Part shown: positions 26,035-33,938 of the stretch, in pieces
How positions within the stretch are numbered: position 1 is the first letter of the stretch
Layout of the letters: every line of letters begins with the position of its first letter
Source of the DNA: Clostridium sp. HBUAS56010
GTDB lineage: Bacteria > Bacillota > Clostridia > Lachnospirales > Lachnospiraceae
Direction: 5' to 3'
Assembly: GCF_007115105.1 (NCBI RefSeq)
Contig: NZ_SULJ01000002.1
Location: 182,190-246,189, forward strand
DNA length: 64,000 nt
Program-made: the position numbers and the translations under genes
Notes under the pieces: model-generated
The model's database searches: none
Told to the model about the DNA's origin: nothing
Seen by the model: the letters and a program-made list of their open reading frames with translations, nothing else

Positions 26035-27432
26035 ATGAAATATGCCAACAACAAAGTCACCGATCTTACCATTGCCTACATAGGAGGAGGGTCCAGAGGC
26101 TGGGCATGGACCTTCATGACCGACTTGTCCTTAGATGACTCTTTAAGCGGAACCATTCGCCTTTACGACATTGATGAACCTGCTTCCAGGCACAATGAGA
26201 TCATCGGAAACAATCTCTCCCAAAGAGAAGATACCATTGGAAAATGGAATTATGTAACCTCAAAATCCCTGGAAGAAGCGTTAACCGGATGTGATTTTGC
26301 AGTCATCTCCATTCTTCCCGGAACCTTTGATGAAATGGATTCTGATGTCCACCTTCCGGAGCGCCTTAAAATCTACCAGTCCGTAGGGGACACCGCAGGT
26401 CCTGGAGGCATGATCCGCGCGCTCCGCACCATTCCCATGTTCGTCACCATTGCAGAGGCAATCAGGGACTATTCCCCGGATGCCTGGATTATCAACTATA
26501 CCAATCCTATGTCCCTGTGTGTGAAAACCCTCTACGAAGTCTTCCCTCAGATCAAGGCATTCGGATGCTGCCACGAAGTTTTCGGCACTCAGAAAGTTTT
26601 AAAAGGAATCTGTGAAGAGACTTTAGGACTCCAGAACGTGGATCGTCGTGACATTCACGTCAATGTTCTTGGAATCAACCATTTTACATGGTTTGATGAA
26701 GCTTCCTATAAAGGGATTGACCTGTTTCCGATTTACAGAGACTACGTTGACGCCCACTATGAAGAAGGATATGAAGAACCGGATAAAAACTGGGCAAACA
26801 GCACCTTCGAATGTGCGCACCGCCTAAAATTTGACTTATTCCGTCGCTACGGACTTATTGCCGCCGCTGGAGACCGCCATCTTGCAGAATTCATGCCTGG
26901 AGAAGAATATCTAAAAGATCCGGAAACCGTGAAAAGCTGGAAATTCGGTCTGACTACCGTATCCTGGCGAAAAGAAGACCTTGCAAAACGTCTTGCAAAA
27001 AGCGAACGTCTGGTAAAGGGAGAAGAAGCGATTGAATTAAAGCCTTCGGGAGAAGAGGGGATTCTCTTAATTAAATCTCTCTGCGGTCTGGAACGCACCA
27101 TCAGCAATGTCAATATTCCAAACACGGGTTTGCAGATTCCCAACTTATCCCCGGATGCGATTGTGGAAACCAATGCGGTATTCTCCCGTGACAGCATCAA
27201 ACCGCTGATTGCCGGTTCCATTCCGGAGAATGTTCTGGAATTAATCCTTCCCCATGTTGAAAACCATGAGAGGATTTTAAAAGCAGCTCTGACCTGCGAC
27301 CGTTCTCTGGTATACGAAGCTTTTGCCGCTGATCCTCTCGTAAAAGGGCGTGCCGACAAAAGCCAGATCAAAGCCCTGGCAGATGATATGATTAAAAACA
27401 CCCTCGCCTGTCTGCCGGAAGGCTGGAGATAA
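26035..27432 (+). CDS. GH4 family glycosidase, LplD-like (probable alpha-galacturonidase)
   Basis: The real start is ATG 26035, seven bases after ACAGGAGG; the frame stays open upstream to 25999 without a site. The 465-residue protein begins with a Rossmann NAD site (IAYIGGGSRGWAWTF). It keeps the GH4 metal-binding pair in FGCCHEVFGTQKVL and GINHFTWFDEA. GH4 enzymes use NAD+ and Mn2+ in an oxidation-elimination mechanism. Members close to B. subtilis LplD act on alpha-galacturonides, which fits the GH105 neighbours; alpha-glucosidase or glucuronidase remain alternatives. A strong terminator follows. Confidence 0.87.
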   Translation: MKYANNKVTDLTIAYIGGGSRGWAWTFMTDLSLDDSLSGTIRLYDIDEPASRHNEIIGNNLSQREDTIGKWNYVTSKSLEEALTGCDFAVISILPGTFDEMDSDVHLPERLKIYQSVGDTAGPGGMIRALRTIPMFVTIAEAIRDYSPDAWIINYTNPMSLCVKTLYEVFPQIKAFGCCHEVFGTQKVLKGICEETLGLQNVDRRDIHVNVLGINHFTWFDEASYKGIDLFPIYRDYVDAHYEEGYEEPDKNWANSTFECAHRLKFDLFRRYGLIAAAGDRHLAEFMPGEEYLKDPETVKSWKFGLTTVSWRKEDLAKRLAKSERLVKGEEAIELKPSGEEGILLIKSLCGLERTISNVNIPNTGLQIPNLSPDAIVETNAVFSRDSIKPLIAGSIPENVLELILPHVENHERILKAALTCDRSLVYEAFAADPLVKGRADKSQIKALADDMIKNTLACLPEGWR

Positions 27433-27438
27433 AAAAAG

Positions 27439-27479
27439 AAACGCTTATGCCGATTCAATATCCATCGGCATAAGCGTTT
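27439..27479. terminator. Strong bidirectional terminator after GH4
   Basis: AAACGCTTATGCCGAT (27439-27454) pairs perfectly with ATCGGCATAAGCGTTT (27464-27479) with a 9-base loop. An A-run before and T-run after fit the plus-strand GH4 and the convergent minus-strand gene at 27481. Confidence 0.9.
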
Positions 27480-27480
27480 T

Positions 27481-27972
27481 TCATCCAGTACAAAAGTTAA
27501 GGGTAAAATGAGCTTCTCCTTTTTCCTCCACATCCATAATCATATAGGAGGCTTTTCTTCCCTCCTGTCTTGGATAAGACAGACTGCCTGGATTCAGGAT
27601 AATTACCCCGTTATGTACCTCGTAAAAAGGTCTGTGGGTATGCCCGTACATTACAATATCCAGATTCCTCTCTCTGGCTTCTAATTCCAGCCGCTCCACT
27701 CCAAGAGAAACATTGTAATAATGTCCATGGGTCAGCATGACCCGGTATTTTCCAATGGTAATCTCCTTTTCCCTGTCTAAATCCGAGAAAAAGTCATTGT
27801 TGCCAAGAACCATATGAACCTGACAGTTTTCTCCTGCCCAGCCGACGATCTTCTCTTCACTGCCTTCTACATCTCCAAGATGGATCAGCATGTCAAAAGG
27901 TCCCTCTTCGGTGATCACTTTATAAAGGTTCTCATCTCTGCGGTGAGTATCACTGACGATTAATGCTTTCAT
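27481..27972 (-). CDS. Metallophosphoesterase, YfcE/MJ0936 family
   Basis: A 163-residue cytosolic phosphodiesterase with all metal motifs: SDTHRRDEN, HLGDVEGSEEK, LGNNDFFSD, MLTHGHYYNV and YGHTHRPFYE. The family hydrolyses phosphodiesters in the presence of Mn2+; the physiological substrate is unclear. Its start lies inside the end of the RdgB gene (23-bp overlap), a pairing common in Firmicutes. A second relative (31129) is in the same run, in a different subgroup. Confidence 0.9.
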   Translation of the reverse strand: MKALIVSDTHRRDENLYKVITEEGPFDMLIHLGDVEGSEEKIVGWAGENCQVHMVLGNNDFFSDLDREKEITIGKYRVMLTHGHYYNVSLGVERLELEARERNLDIVMYGHTHRPFYEVHNGVIILNPGSLSYPRQEGRKASYMIMDVEEKGEAHFTLNFCTG

Positions 27973-28582
27973 CGTTTTTCCTCCCGTAAAGACTCATAAG
28001 TTTGCATTTCATGGCTTCCAGTGCTTTTCCCCGGTGGCTGATCTGATTCTTCTGCTCCATAGTGAGTTCTGCTGCTGTCTTATTATATTCCGGTACAAAA
28101 AAGATGGGATCATAGCCAAACCCTTCCGCTCCTGCAGGACGATCTGCCAAAAATCCTTCCATGGCTTCTTCTGTGTGAAGTACACTTCCATCTGGCAGAA
28201 CAGCGGCAATATTACAGACAAACCGCGCACTTCTTTCTTTCCCTTCCGCCTTTGCAGCCCGGTTCAGAATGTTCTGGTTCTTAATGGCATAAGAAGTATC
28301 TTCTCCCATATATCTGGCAGAATAGATTCCGGGTTCTCCGTTTAAACAATCAACCACCAGTCCGGAATCATCAGCAAGTACGATTCCTCCAGTCTTTTTC
28401 CACACTGCCCTGGCTTTTATCTCTGCATTTTCCCCAAAAGTCTTACCATCTTCCACAATATCAAGATGGACTCCTGCTTCTTTCATGGATAAAATCTTCC
28501 TGCCAAGGTCATTGAGAATCTCCCGGATTTCACGCATCTTTCCTTCATTCCCGGTCGCAAAAATAATGTTCTCGCCGTTCAT
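27950..28582 (-). CDS. rdgB: XTP/dITP diphosphatase (HAM1/RdgB)
   Basis: The 210-residue protein starts with IIFATGNEGKMREIREIL, the substrate-binding N-terminus of the family, and has FGENAEIKARAV, VLADDSGLVVDCLNGEPGIY, EGFGYDPIFF and ISHRGKALEAM. The enzyme hydrolyses deaminated purine triphosphates (ITP, dITP, XTP) to monophosphates, keeping them out of nucleic acids. It overlaps the phosphodiesterase downstream and follows the papain-like lipoprotein by 24 bp. It is slightly longer at the C-terminus than the usual 195-200 residues. Confidence 0.95.
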   Translation of the reverse strand: MNGENIIFATGNEGKMREIREILNDLGRKILSMKEAGVHLDIVEDGKTFGENAEIKARAVWKKTGGIVLADDSGLVVDCLNGEPGIYSARYMGEDTSYAIKNQNILNRAAKAEGKERSARFVCNIAAVLPDGSVLHTEEAMEGFLADRPAGAEGFGYDPIFFVPEYNKTAAELTMEQKNQISHRGKALEAMKCKLMSLYGRKNDESINRQ

Positions 28583-28606
28583 TTGTTCTCTCCTTTATTC
28601 CCTGTT

Positions 28607-29974
28607 TCACTGATCAATTGTATATGCTTTTAAACACAGATTACACTTCTGTGATTCTTCCACCCGTTCCCACATCTCCCCATCAGGGCTTAAATATCCT
28701 TCTCCATCAAAAATATCTACTTCTGTCCTGCCATCTCCTGCATCGTATTCAATTGCAGCCGGATGAACTGCTCCAGGGGTAGTAATCTTCACCATTACGG
28801 CAAAGCGCCCTGGGTCTTCAAGCTTCATGGACTCTTCAAAAAAAGGAACTGTATAATAACCTGCATGCTCAAAACTTCCGGAAGCAAGAAGCTTTCTTTT
28901 ATCAAACACTCCCCCGGATAAAATATCCTCCTGCTCCTTTACCTGGCTGACGCCGTATACTTCATAAGAGGTATGAGCATCCGTGGCATAAAATCCAACT
29001 GCTGATAAGGTCTGTGGTGTTGAAGCCTCATAAACATTGGTTAACCACACCGTATCCTCACCATATCCAAGCTGCCCCACCCAGCCACGGAGATCAGACT
29101 GGTATATATGGTCATAATTATCCGTATCTTCCGTAACGGAATAGACCAGATTATTCATCCCAATATTAGAATCGTAATAGGACACATAATAATACCCCTG
29201 TTCCCCGAATCCTTTTCCCCAGCTATTAAGACAGATAAATGCTCCGTCTCCATTGACATCCGCGAGAAAGTTCTCCTTGGGATATTCATCGTCCCACCCA
29301 ATGATCACAGAATCGTGATTGGGCGGTTCTGAGCCAATATAACTGTAGGCACAGGCTTCCTCATTGTATGCCGCAGAATCGCTGTTCTCGTCTGTCATGG
29401 CAGTGTACAAAGAGCTCTGCACCCCTCCGTACTTCATAACAGCCCGCTTAATCTTCTCATAATCCTTTCCAGGAATCATCTGGACTTCCTGGACGTGCTT
29501 TACCGCCTTTAAGCCTTTGGGACTGAATCCATCTCCATAAGGGTCCTGGGACTCTAACACAGGTCCTTTCCAGGAAAGAAGGTAAGCCAAAGACATGGTG
29601 AATTCCCCGCCCTCTTCCTGTGGAATGGAAAATCCATTGCCAAGGGACATGTGATCTTCGGAAAACTCATAGAACTCTCCCTGAAGCAGGCTGGCTTCCA
29701 ACGCCTGCAAAGAAGCAAAAGCCCAGCAGGTTCCTAAGGTTCCCTGATTTTTCACCGCCGGAACTCTGCCTTCTTTTCTCCCGTCATAGGACACCGGCAA
29801 TTCCAAAGCTTCCTCTTCTGCCTCTGTAATAACTGCTTCCTCTTCTGCCCCTGTAATAACTGCTTCCTCCACCAGCTCTTGTGCCGGTTTATCTGTCGTT
29901 ACCAGATGACAGCCGCTTAAAAGGCAGACTGTCAGCAAGGATATTCCAATCCATTTTCTATTTCTCAACCACAT
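28607..29974 (-). CDS. Papain-like (C1) cysteine peptidase lipoprotein
   Basis: The 455-residue protein has a lipobox LLSGC (Cys22), then a spacer of two nine-residue repeats (VITGAEEEA, VITEAEEEA). A C1 domain follows: Gln77 and Cys83 in KNQGTLGTCWAFASLQALEA, His220 in EPPNHDSVIIGWDD and Asn250 in LNSWGKGFGEQGYYYVSYYD. All four catalytic residues are present. The last about 160 residues form a separate beta-rich domain of the lectin-like kind often attached to bacterial C1 peptidases. It should be anchored outside the membrane and cleave proteins or peptides there. It starts inside the end of the RNA methyltransferase gene (17-bp overlap) although its function is unrelated. Confidence 0.9.
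   Translation of the reverse strand: MWLRNRKWIGISLLTVCLLSGCHLVTTDKPAQELVEEAVITGAEEEAVITEAEEEALELPVSYDGRKEGRVPAVKNQGTLGTCWAFASLQALEASLLQGEFYEFSEDHMSLGNGFSIPQEEGGEFTMSLAYLLSWKGPVLESQDPYGDGFSPKGLKAVKHVQEVQMIPGKDYEKIKRAVMKYGGVQSSLYTAMTDENSDSAAYNEEACAYSYIGSEPPNHDSVIIGWDDEYPKENFLADVNGDGAFICLNSWGKGFGEQGYYYVSYYDSNIGMNNLVYSVTEDTDNYDHIYQSDLRGWVGQLGYGEDTVWLTNVYEASTPQTLSAVGFYATDAHTSYEVYGVSQVKEQEDILSGGVFDKRKLLASGSFEHAGYYTVPFFEESMKLEDPGRFAVMVKITTPGAVHPAAIEYDAGDGRTEVDIFDGEGYLSPDGEMWERVEESQKCNLCLKAYTIDQ
29808..29870 (-). repeat. 27-bp tandem repeat in the peptidase linker
   Basis: Units start at 29808 and 29835, differ at one base, and are followed by a partial third copy. They code the acidic linker between lipid anchor and catalytic domain, so copy number would set its reach. 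Confidence 0.8.
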
Positions 29975-31127
29975 CTCCTGTTTTTCTTCTTGGGGGTTTT
30001 GGTCCCATAAACTGATAAAAATAGGTTTTCATCATACCATTATAAATCTTACGGTTCTTATCTGCTTTTCTTCCAATATAGCGTTCTGCATCCTCATAAG
30101 CCGTTATCATATACAATGACCACGCATCCAAGGCTGCGTACCGCTGTCCGATCTGGCGGTAAAGCTCAGGAAGATTCTCCTTATCCTCAAGACGCTCTCC
30201 ATAAGGAGGATTGGTAATTATAAATCCATACTTTTTTGGATGGCTGAGAGCGCTGACAGATCTTTGCTGAAAATGGATCATATGGTCCACGCCCGCTGCT
30301 TCTGCATTGGATTTTGCGGCCTTTATGATCTCAGGATCAATATCATACCCCTGAATATCTACCTTCACATCTTCTTCCACAAGGTCGTTTGCCTCATCCA
30401 TTGCATTGTACCAGCATTTCCTTGGAATGAGATTCTTCCAGTCTTCGGAAAGAAAGGAACGGTTCATTCCAGGTGCCATGTTGGCAGCCATCATGGCAGC
30501 TTCAATGGCAAAGGTACCACCTCCGCAAAATGGGTCAACCAGGATTCTGTCTTTATTCCATGGAGTGAGCATGATGAGTGCGGCAGCAAGGGTCTCGGTA
30601 ATCGGGGCCTTACTGTTCAGAGTACGGTATCCTCTTTTGTGAAGGGAATCTCCGGAGGTGTCAATCCCTACGGTTACCTGATCTTTATAAAGAAACACAC
30701 GAAGAGGATAGCTGCTTCCATTTTCCTCGAACCACTCAATGCCATATGACTTTTTCATCCGTTCCACCATGGCTTTTTTCATAATGGACTGAATGTCAGA
30801 GGGGCTGAAGAGTTTACTCTTAATGGAAGAAGCCTTAGCCACCCAGAATTTTCCATCCTGTGGTACATACTCTTCCCATGCAATTGCCTTTGTTGCCTGA
30901 AAAAGCTCTTCAAAGGTTTCCGCTTTAAAACTTCCTACCTTTAAAAGAACCCGCTCTGCTGTGCGCAAAAACACATTGGCACGGCAGATGGCTTCATCAT
31001 CTCCAATAAAGGTTACTCTTCCGTCTTCCACCAGGGATATATCGTAACCCAAATCTGTAATTTCTCTTTTTAATACCGACTCCATACCAAAATGGCAGGG
31101 GGCAATCAGTTCAAATGTTTTTTTCAC
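29958..31127 (-). CDS. THUMP-domain 23S rRNA (guanine-N2) methyltransferase, RlmL-like
   Basis: A 389-residue class I methyltransferase. The N-terminus (FELIAPCHFGMESVLKREIT) and a THUMP RNA-binding region (about 50-165) precede the catalytic part with DPFCGGGTFAIEAAMMAANM (SAM site) and IITNPPYGERLEDKENL, the NPPY motif of N-methyltransferases. It corresponds to the RlmL N-terminal half (YpsC in Bacillus). GTG at 31127 is the start, one base after the upstream gene's TAA, with AGGAGA shared inside that gene's end. Confidence 0.92.
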   Translation of the reverse strand: MKKTFELIAPCHFGMESVLKREITDLGYDISLVEDGRVTFIGDDEAICRANVFLRTAERVLLKVGSFKAETFEELFQATKAIAWEEYVPQDGKFWVAKASSIKSKLFSPSDIQSIMKKAMVERMKKSYGIEWFEENGSSYPLRVFLYKDQVTVGIDTSGDSLHKRGYRTLNSKAPITETLAAALIMLTPWNKDRILVDPFCGGGTFAIEAAMMAANMAPGMNRSFLSEDWKNLIPRKCWYNAMDEANDLVEEDVKVDIQGYDIDPEIIKAAKSNAEAAGVDHMIHFQQRSVSALSHPKKYGFIITNPPYGERLEDKENLPELYRQIGQRYAALDAWSLYMITAYEDAERYIGRKADKNRKIYNGMMKTYFYQFMGPKPPRRKTGDVVEK

Positions 31128-31128
31128 C

Positions 31129-31677
31129 TTATTCTCCTAAGTTCATTTCTTGTTGTACATTCCCCTCAAAATCCAGAATACGGAATACCTGATCTTCCAG
31201 TATGGCATAGGTAGGAGGATTTCCTCCTTTTGGAATGGAAACAGAACCGGGATTTAATATGGTAATATCTTTTCCCTTTTCTGCTTTCAGTATGTGGGTA
31301 TGGCCGTGAAGCAGAATGTCTCCTGCCTTTACAGGGGGCAGATGATCCTGATTGTAAACATGACCATGAGTTGCATAAATAGTAATACCGTCCACAACAA
31401 ACAGGGCATAGTCCGCAAGTACCGGAAATTCCAATACCATCTGGTCTACCTCTGTATCGCAGTTTCCACGGACGCAGTAGATTTGGTTTTTATATTCATT
31501 TAACATGGCAATCACTGCTTTTGGCTCATATTCTTTTGGCAGATCATTTCTGGGACCGTGATAGAGAATATCTCCTAATAAAAGCAATCTCTCTGCACCA
31601 GACTTTTTATATTCATCTAACAGAAGTCTGCAGTAATAAGCAGATCCATGGATGTCAGAAGCAATCATATATTTCAT
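31129..31677 (-). CDS. yfcE: YfcE-type phosphodiesterase
   Basis: The start ATG at 31677 follows AGAAGGAG; the longer frame to 31791 lacks a site. The 182-residue product has MIASDIHGSAYYCRLLLDEY, LLLGDILYHGPRND, VRGNCDTEVDQM, THGHVYNQDHLPP and LLHGHTHIL, the full YfcE metal set. It hydrolyses phosphodiester bonds, shown in vitro with Mn2+ for E. coli YfcE. It begins a five-gene operon ending with the phosphodiesterase at 27481. Confidence 0.9.
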   Translation of the reverse strand: MKYMIASDIHGSAYYCRLLLDEYKKSGAERLLLLGDILYHGPRNDLPKEYEPKAVIAMLNEYKNQIYCVRGNCDTEVDQMVLEFPVLADYALFVVDGITIYATHGHVYNQDHLPPVKAGDILLHGHTHILKAEKGKDITILNPGSVSIPKGGNPPTYAILEDQVFRILDFEGNVQQEMNLGE

Positions 31678-31744
31678 AAACTCTTTCTCCTTCTGTATAT
31701 AATAGATATATTTTAAAGCCACGGGGGTAGTTCTGTCAATGAAT

Positions 31745-32050
31745 TTACTGAACCATATATTTTCCTTTATAATATACAATTCCATTGGCAACGTTAATCA
31801 CATGATACCCATATTGCTCCAGATATCTGCAGACCATCATACTCTGACCGCCTCTGGAACAATAAAATAAAAGCACCTTATCCTGTGGCAGTGTATTGAT
31901 CCAGCGGTTTCTCTCTTCATATGGGAGATTCACAGCCCCTTTTAAATGTGATTGCCGGTAAGACTGTCTATTTCTTAGATCTATAAGCATAGTCTGATTC
32001 TGATCCTCTATATAATCATCAATTTCCCAAATCGGAATTGTCTGGAACAT
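31745..32050 (-). CDS. Single-domain rhodanese-like protein
   Basis: The start is ATG 32050, after AGGACAGGTG; residues are about 101, right for one rhodanese domain. MLIDLRNRQSYRQSHLKGAV and NLPYEERNRW give the typical N-terminal half. The active loop is LLFYCSRGGQSMMVCRYLEQ with the persulfide-carrying Cys. It would move sulfur or detoxify cyanide; GlpE-like and redox roles are both possible. It may be cotranscribed with the genes after it (68-bp gap). Confidence 0.88.
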   Translation of the reverse strand: MFQTIPIWEIDDYIEDQNQTMLIDLRNRQSYRQSHLKGAVNLPYEERNRWINTLPQDKVLLFYCSRGGQSMMVCRYLEQYGYHVINVANGIVYYKGKYMVQ

Positions 32051-32180
32051 CTTTTCACCTGTCCTTTCTGATGAACGGTTTTGCTGCAAATAAAAATATA
32101 ACATCGTCCATTAGTATAATATATTCCAGATTTTTGAGATTGCGAGGATTTTCATAGACATGCCAAAACTGCATAAAAAA

Positions 32181-32213
32181 CGCAGGAAAGGACCAAAATG
32201 TCACTTTCCTGCG
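32181..32213. terminator. Bidirectional terminator upstream of the rhodanese operon
   Basis: CGCAGGAAAG (32181-32190) pairs exactly with CTTTCCTGCG (32204-32213). A T6 tract lies on each side, so it can end the minus-strand Q/N-rich gene and block transcripts from the left. Confidence 0.8.
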
Positions 32214-32248
32214 CCTTTTTTGTGTGGCTGTTAAATCTCTTGTGAGGT

Positions 32249-32641
32249 TTAGTTTGTCTTATTGCGGCTGCTGCTGTTGCGGCTGCTGTTTTGAGACTTA
32301 TTCTGGTTGTTGTTCTGTGATTTGTTCTGGCTATTGTTCTGGTTGCTGTTCTGGCTGTTGTTCTGATAGCTGTTCTGGCTATTGTTCTGGTTGTTGTTCT
32401 GATAGCTGTTCTGGCTATTGTTCTGGTTGTTGTTCTGATAGCTATTCTGGCTATTATTCTGGTGATTGTTCTGATAGCTGTTCTGGCTATTGTTCTGAGA
32501 TTTGTTCTGGCTGTTATTCTGGTTGTTGTTCTGATAGCTGTTCTGGCTGTTATTCTGGCTCTTGTTCTGGTTTGTGTTGCTGTAATTTCTGGAAGAGTTG
32601 TCCATATCGTTGTAGCTATCGTTGTAATTATCCTTAGACAT
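32249..32641 (-). CDS. Q/N/S-rich low-complexity repeat protein
   Basis: The 130-residue protein starts at ATG 32641, six bases after ACAGGAGG. After MSKDNYNDSYNDMDNSSRNY almost every residue is Asn, Gln, Ser, Tyr or Lys in a degenerate block of the type NSQNSYQNNNQNNSQ. There is no signal peptide, cysteine or hydrophobic core. The composition is that of prion-like, phase-separating or amyloid-forming proteins; some Firmicutes spore-coat proteins are similarly Asn-rich. Function is unknown. It has its own ribosome site and terminator, so it is a genuine gene. The opposite strand holds an equally long Cys/Gly frame caused by the repeat. Copy number may vary by slippage. Confidence 0.8.
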   Translation of the reverse strand: MSKDNYNDSYNDMDNSSRNYSNTNQNKSQNNSQNSYQNNNQNNSQNKSQNNSQNSYQNNHQNNSQNSYQNNNQNNSQNSYQNNNQNNSQNSYQNNSQNSNQNNSQNKSQNNNQNKSQNSSRNSSSRNKTN

Positions 32642-32780
32642 TGTAATACCTCCTGTGAATGTTGTAAGTTACAACAATTATTATGGCGAAATACAAAAGG
32701 ATTATACTGATAAAATTATTTTAAAAAAATTAAAAATGGAAGATATTTTGTTTTAAATGAAGCTTTAGAAAAAAATAACT

Positions 32781-32809
32781 TTGCATTTTCTCTAAGGCTA
32801 TATTATAAT
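32781..32809 (+). promoter_or_regulatory. Strong sigma-A promoter of short RNA candidate 2
   Basis: TTGCAT (32781-32786) and a perfect TATAAT (32804-32809) are exactly 17 bp apart. The region lies on the opposite strand to all neighbouring genes. Confidence 0.75.
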
Positions 32810-32815
32810 TAGTAT

Positions 32816-32908
32816 GAGGAGATATTTTTCCTCATCCTTATTAATTATTTATACTCCCCTCGAAGACAGCCGGAATAGCTCCCCTATTCCGGCTGCCTTC
32901 CTTTTTTT
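32816..32908 (+). ncRNA. Short RNA candidate 2, two hairpins, C-rich segments
   Basis: The predicted RNA of about 93 nt starts a few bases after the TATAAT. Its 5' hairpin pairs ATGAGGA with TCCTCAT; a single-stranded part contains ACTCCCCTCG. The 3' terminator pairs AGCCGGAATAG (32868-32878) with CTATTCCGGCT (32884-32894) around CTCCC, followed by a T7 run. No ribosome site and convincing coding frame are seen. The repeated CUCCC segments could pair with Shine-Dalgarno sequences, as in RsaE-type sRNAs. It does not match 6S RNA, tmRNA or SRP RNA in length or shape. Confidence 0.6.
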
Positions 32909-33001
32909 ATTTTATTTAAACTTCCTAAACCAATACCAAGAACTTCCTTAAACTTATCATTCATATTCTCTGCCCTTAATAAGATTTTTTATATTTAAAA
33001 A

Positions 33002-33029
33002 GGTCTCCAACAATCCCTTGTTGAAGACC
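33002..33029 (-). terminator. Terminator of the first NlpC/P60 gene
   Basis: GGTCTTCAACAA pairs with TTGTTGGAGACC over 12 positions (one wobble) and TTTTTAAATA follows on the minus strand, 45 bp after the gene's stop. Confidence 0.85.
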
Positions 33030-33074
33030 ATATACCCTATCGAAAATTCGATTATCCGCTTATTATAAATCCAT

Positions 33075-33806
33075 TTAGTCGCCAAGAACATTGACGATCT
33101 TAACAGGTTTCCGATAATTCCATGGAGACGTCTTAATTCCTGTACTGTATGTGGAAGAATGAACTACCTGACCATTGCCGATATACATAGCAACGTGATT
33201 AATAGATCTTCCGCTTGAATAGAAAAGCAAATCGCCGGGACGCATCTGATCTGCACTGATGGCTCTTCCCTGTGCAGCCTGTCCACCGGAAGACCGGCTT
33301 AAATTAATTCCTGCTGCATGCTTCAATACATATCTGGTAAATCCAGAACAATCCACTCCGGTATGAGGATCACTTCCGCCATAAGCATAACGACCGCCTA
33401 CAAACTGTAATCCATAATTAGCAATGCTTTGTCTGAAATCCACAGCAGCTTCCTCTTTCTTCGTATCTTCAAGAGCTGCTAATGTAGCTTCATCGGTCTG
33501 AGTCACAGTTGCATTGCCATCAACGGACAGATAACCGTATGTATCGTTCACTTTCACTTTAACCTGTCCGCCTCCTACGTCTTCCAATACTTCAAAAGAA
33601 GATCCTTTGGATGCGGTCATTAAAGCTTCACTTCCTGCTTTGTCTTTATTAATTGTAACTTTATCTGTATGAATAGTTGCCATGTAGTTGCCAAAACTGA
33701 CTCCCGGACCTGAAATTTCATCTGCTCTTACATCAGAAGGTCCTGCAAACATAATTGCGGTGCAAAAAGCCATAAGTCCTAACGTTTTCCATGTTTTTCT
33801 TATCAT
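33075..33806 (-). CDS. Secreted NlpC/P60 peptidoglycan endopeptidase with SH3-like domain
   Basis: I place the start at ATG 33806, after AGGAGCAG; the frame upstream lacks a site. The 243-residue product has a signal peptide (MIRKTWKTLGLMAFCTAIMF, cleavage near VRA-DE), a bacterial SH3-like domain (about 40-115) and a C-terminal NlpC/P60 domain with catalytic Cys in GVDCSGFTRYVLKHAAG and His in SINHVAMYIGNGQVVHS. It cleaves gamma-D-Glu-diamino acid bonds in the stem peptide. It is followed upstream by a close relative in tandem. Confidence 0.9.
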   Translation of the reverse strand: MIRKTWKTLGLMAFCTAIMFAGPSDVRADEISGPGVSFGNYMATIHTDKVTINKDKAGSEALMTASKGSSFEVLEDVGGGQVKVKVNDTYGYLSVDGNATVTQTDEATLAALEDTKKEEAAVDFRQSIANYGLQFVGGRYAYGGSDPHTGVDCSGFTRYVLKHAAGINLSRSSGGQAAQGRAISADQMRPGDLLFYSSGRSINHVAMYIGNGQVVHSSTYSTGIKTSPWNYRKPVKIVNVLGD

Positions 33807-33938
33807 CGGGAAATCTGCTCCTATTTTCACTTTTTGTTTTTCAAATGTTACATAAGTATTAAAATCATTACGGTTATTATACATTTAATTCATCTTTTCG
33901 TCAAGTATTATTTAAAATGATACCAAATTCGTTATTTT

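Larger units (their letters stand above)
32642..33074. other. AT-rich intergenic region with an RNA candidate
   Basis: The region lies between the Q/N-rich gene and the first NlpC/P60 gene (both minus strand). It holds the Q/N gene promoter region, a plus-strand promoter and short RNA (32781-32908) and the terminator of the NlpC/P60 gene (33002-33029). No protein frame is supported. Confidence 0.6.

Noticed and set aside
26847-27533. 228-residue minus-strand frame opposite GH4
   Set aside because: Antisense shadow with no ribosome site; the plus-strand frame has full GH4 motifs.
32224-32637. Plus-strand Cys/Gly/Ser-rich frame of 137 residues
   Set aside because: It is the antisense of the Q/N-rich repeat gene, lacks a ribosome site, and its composition follows directly from the repeat.
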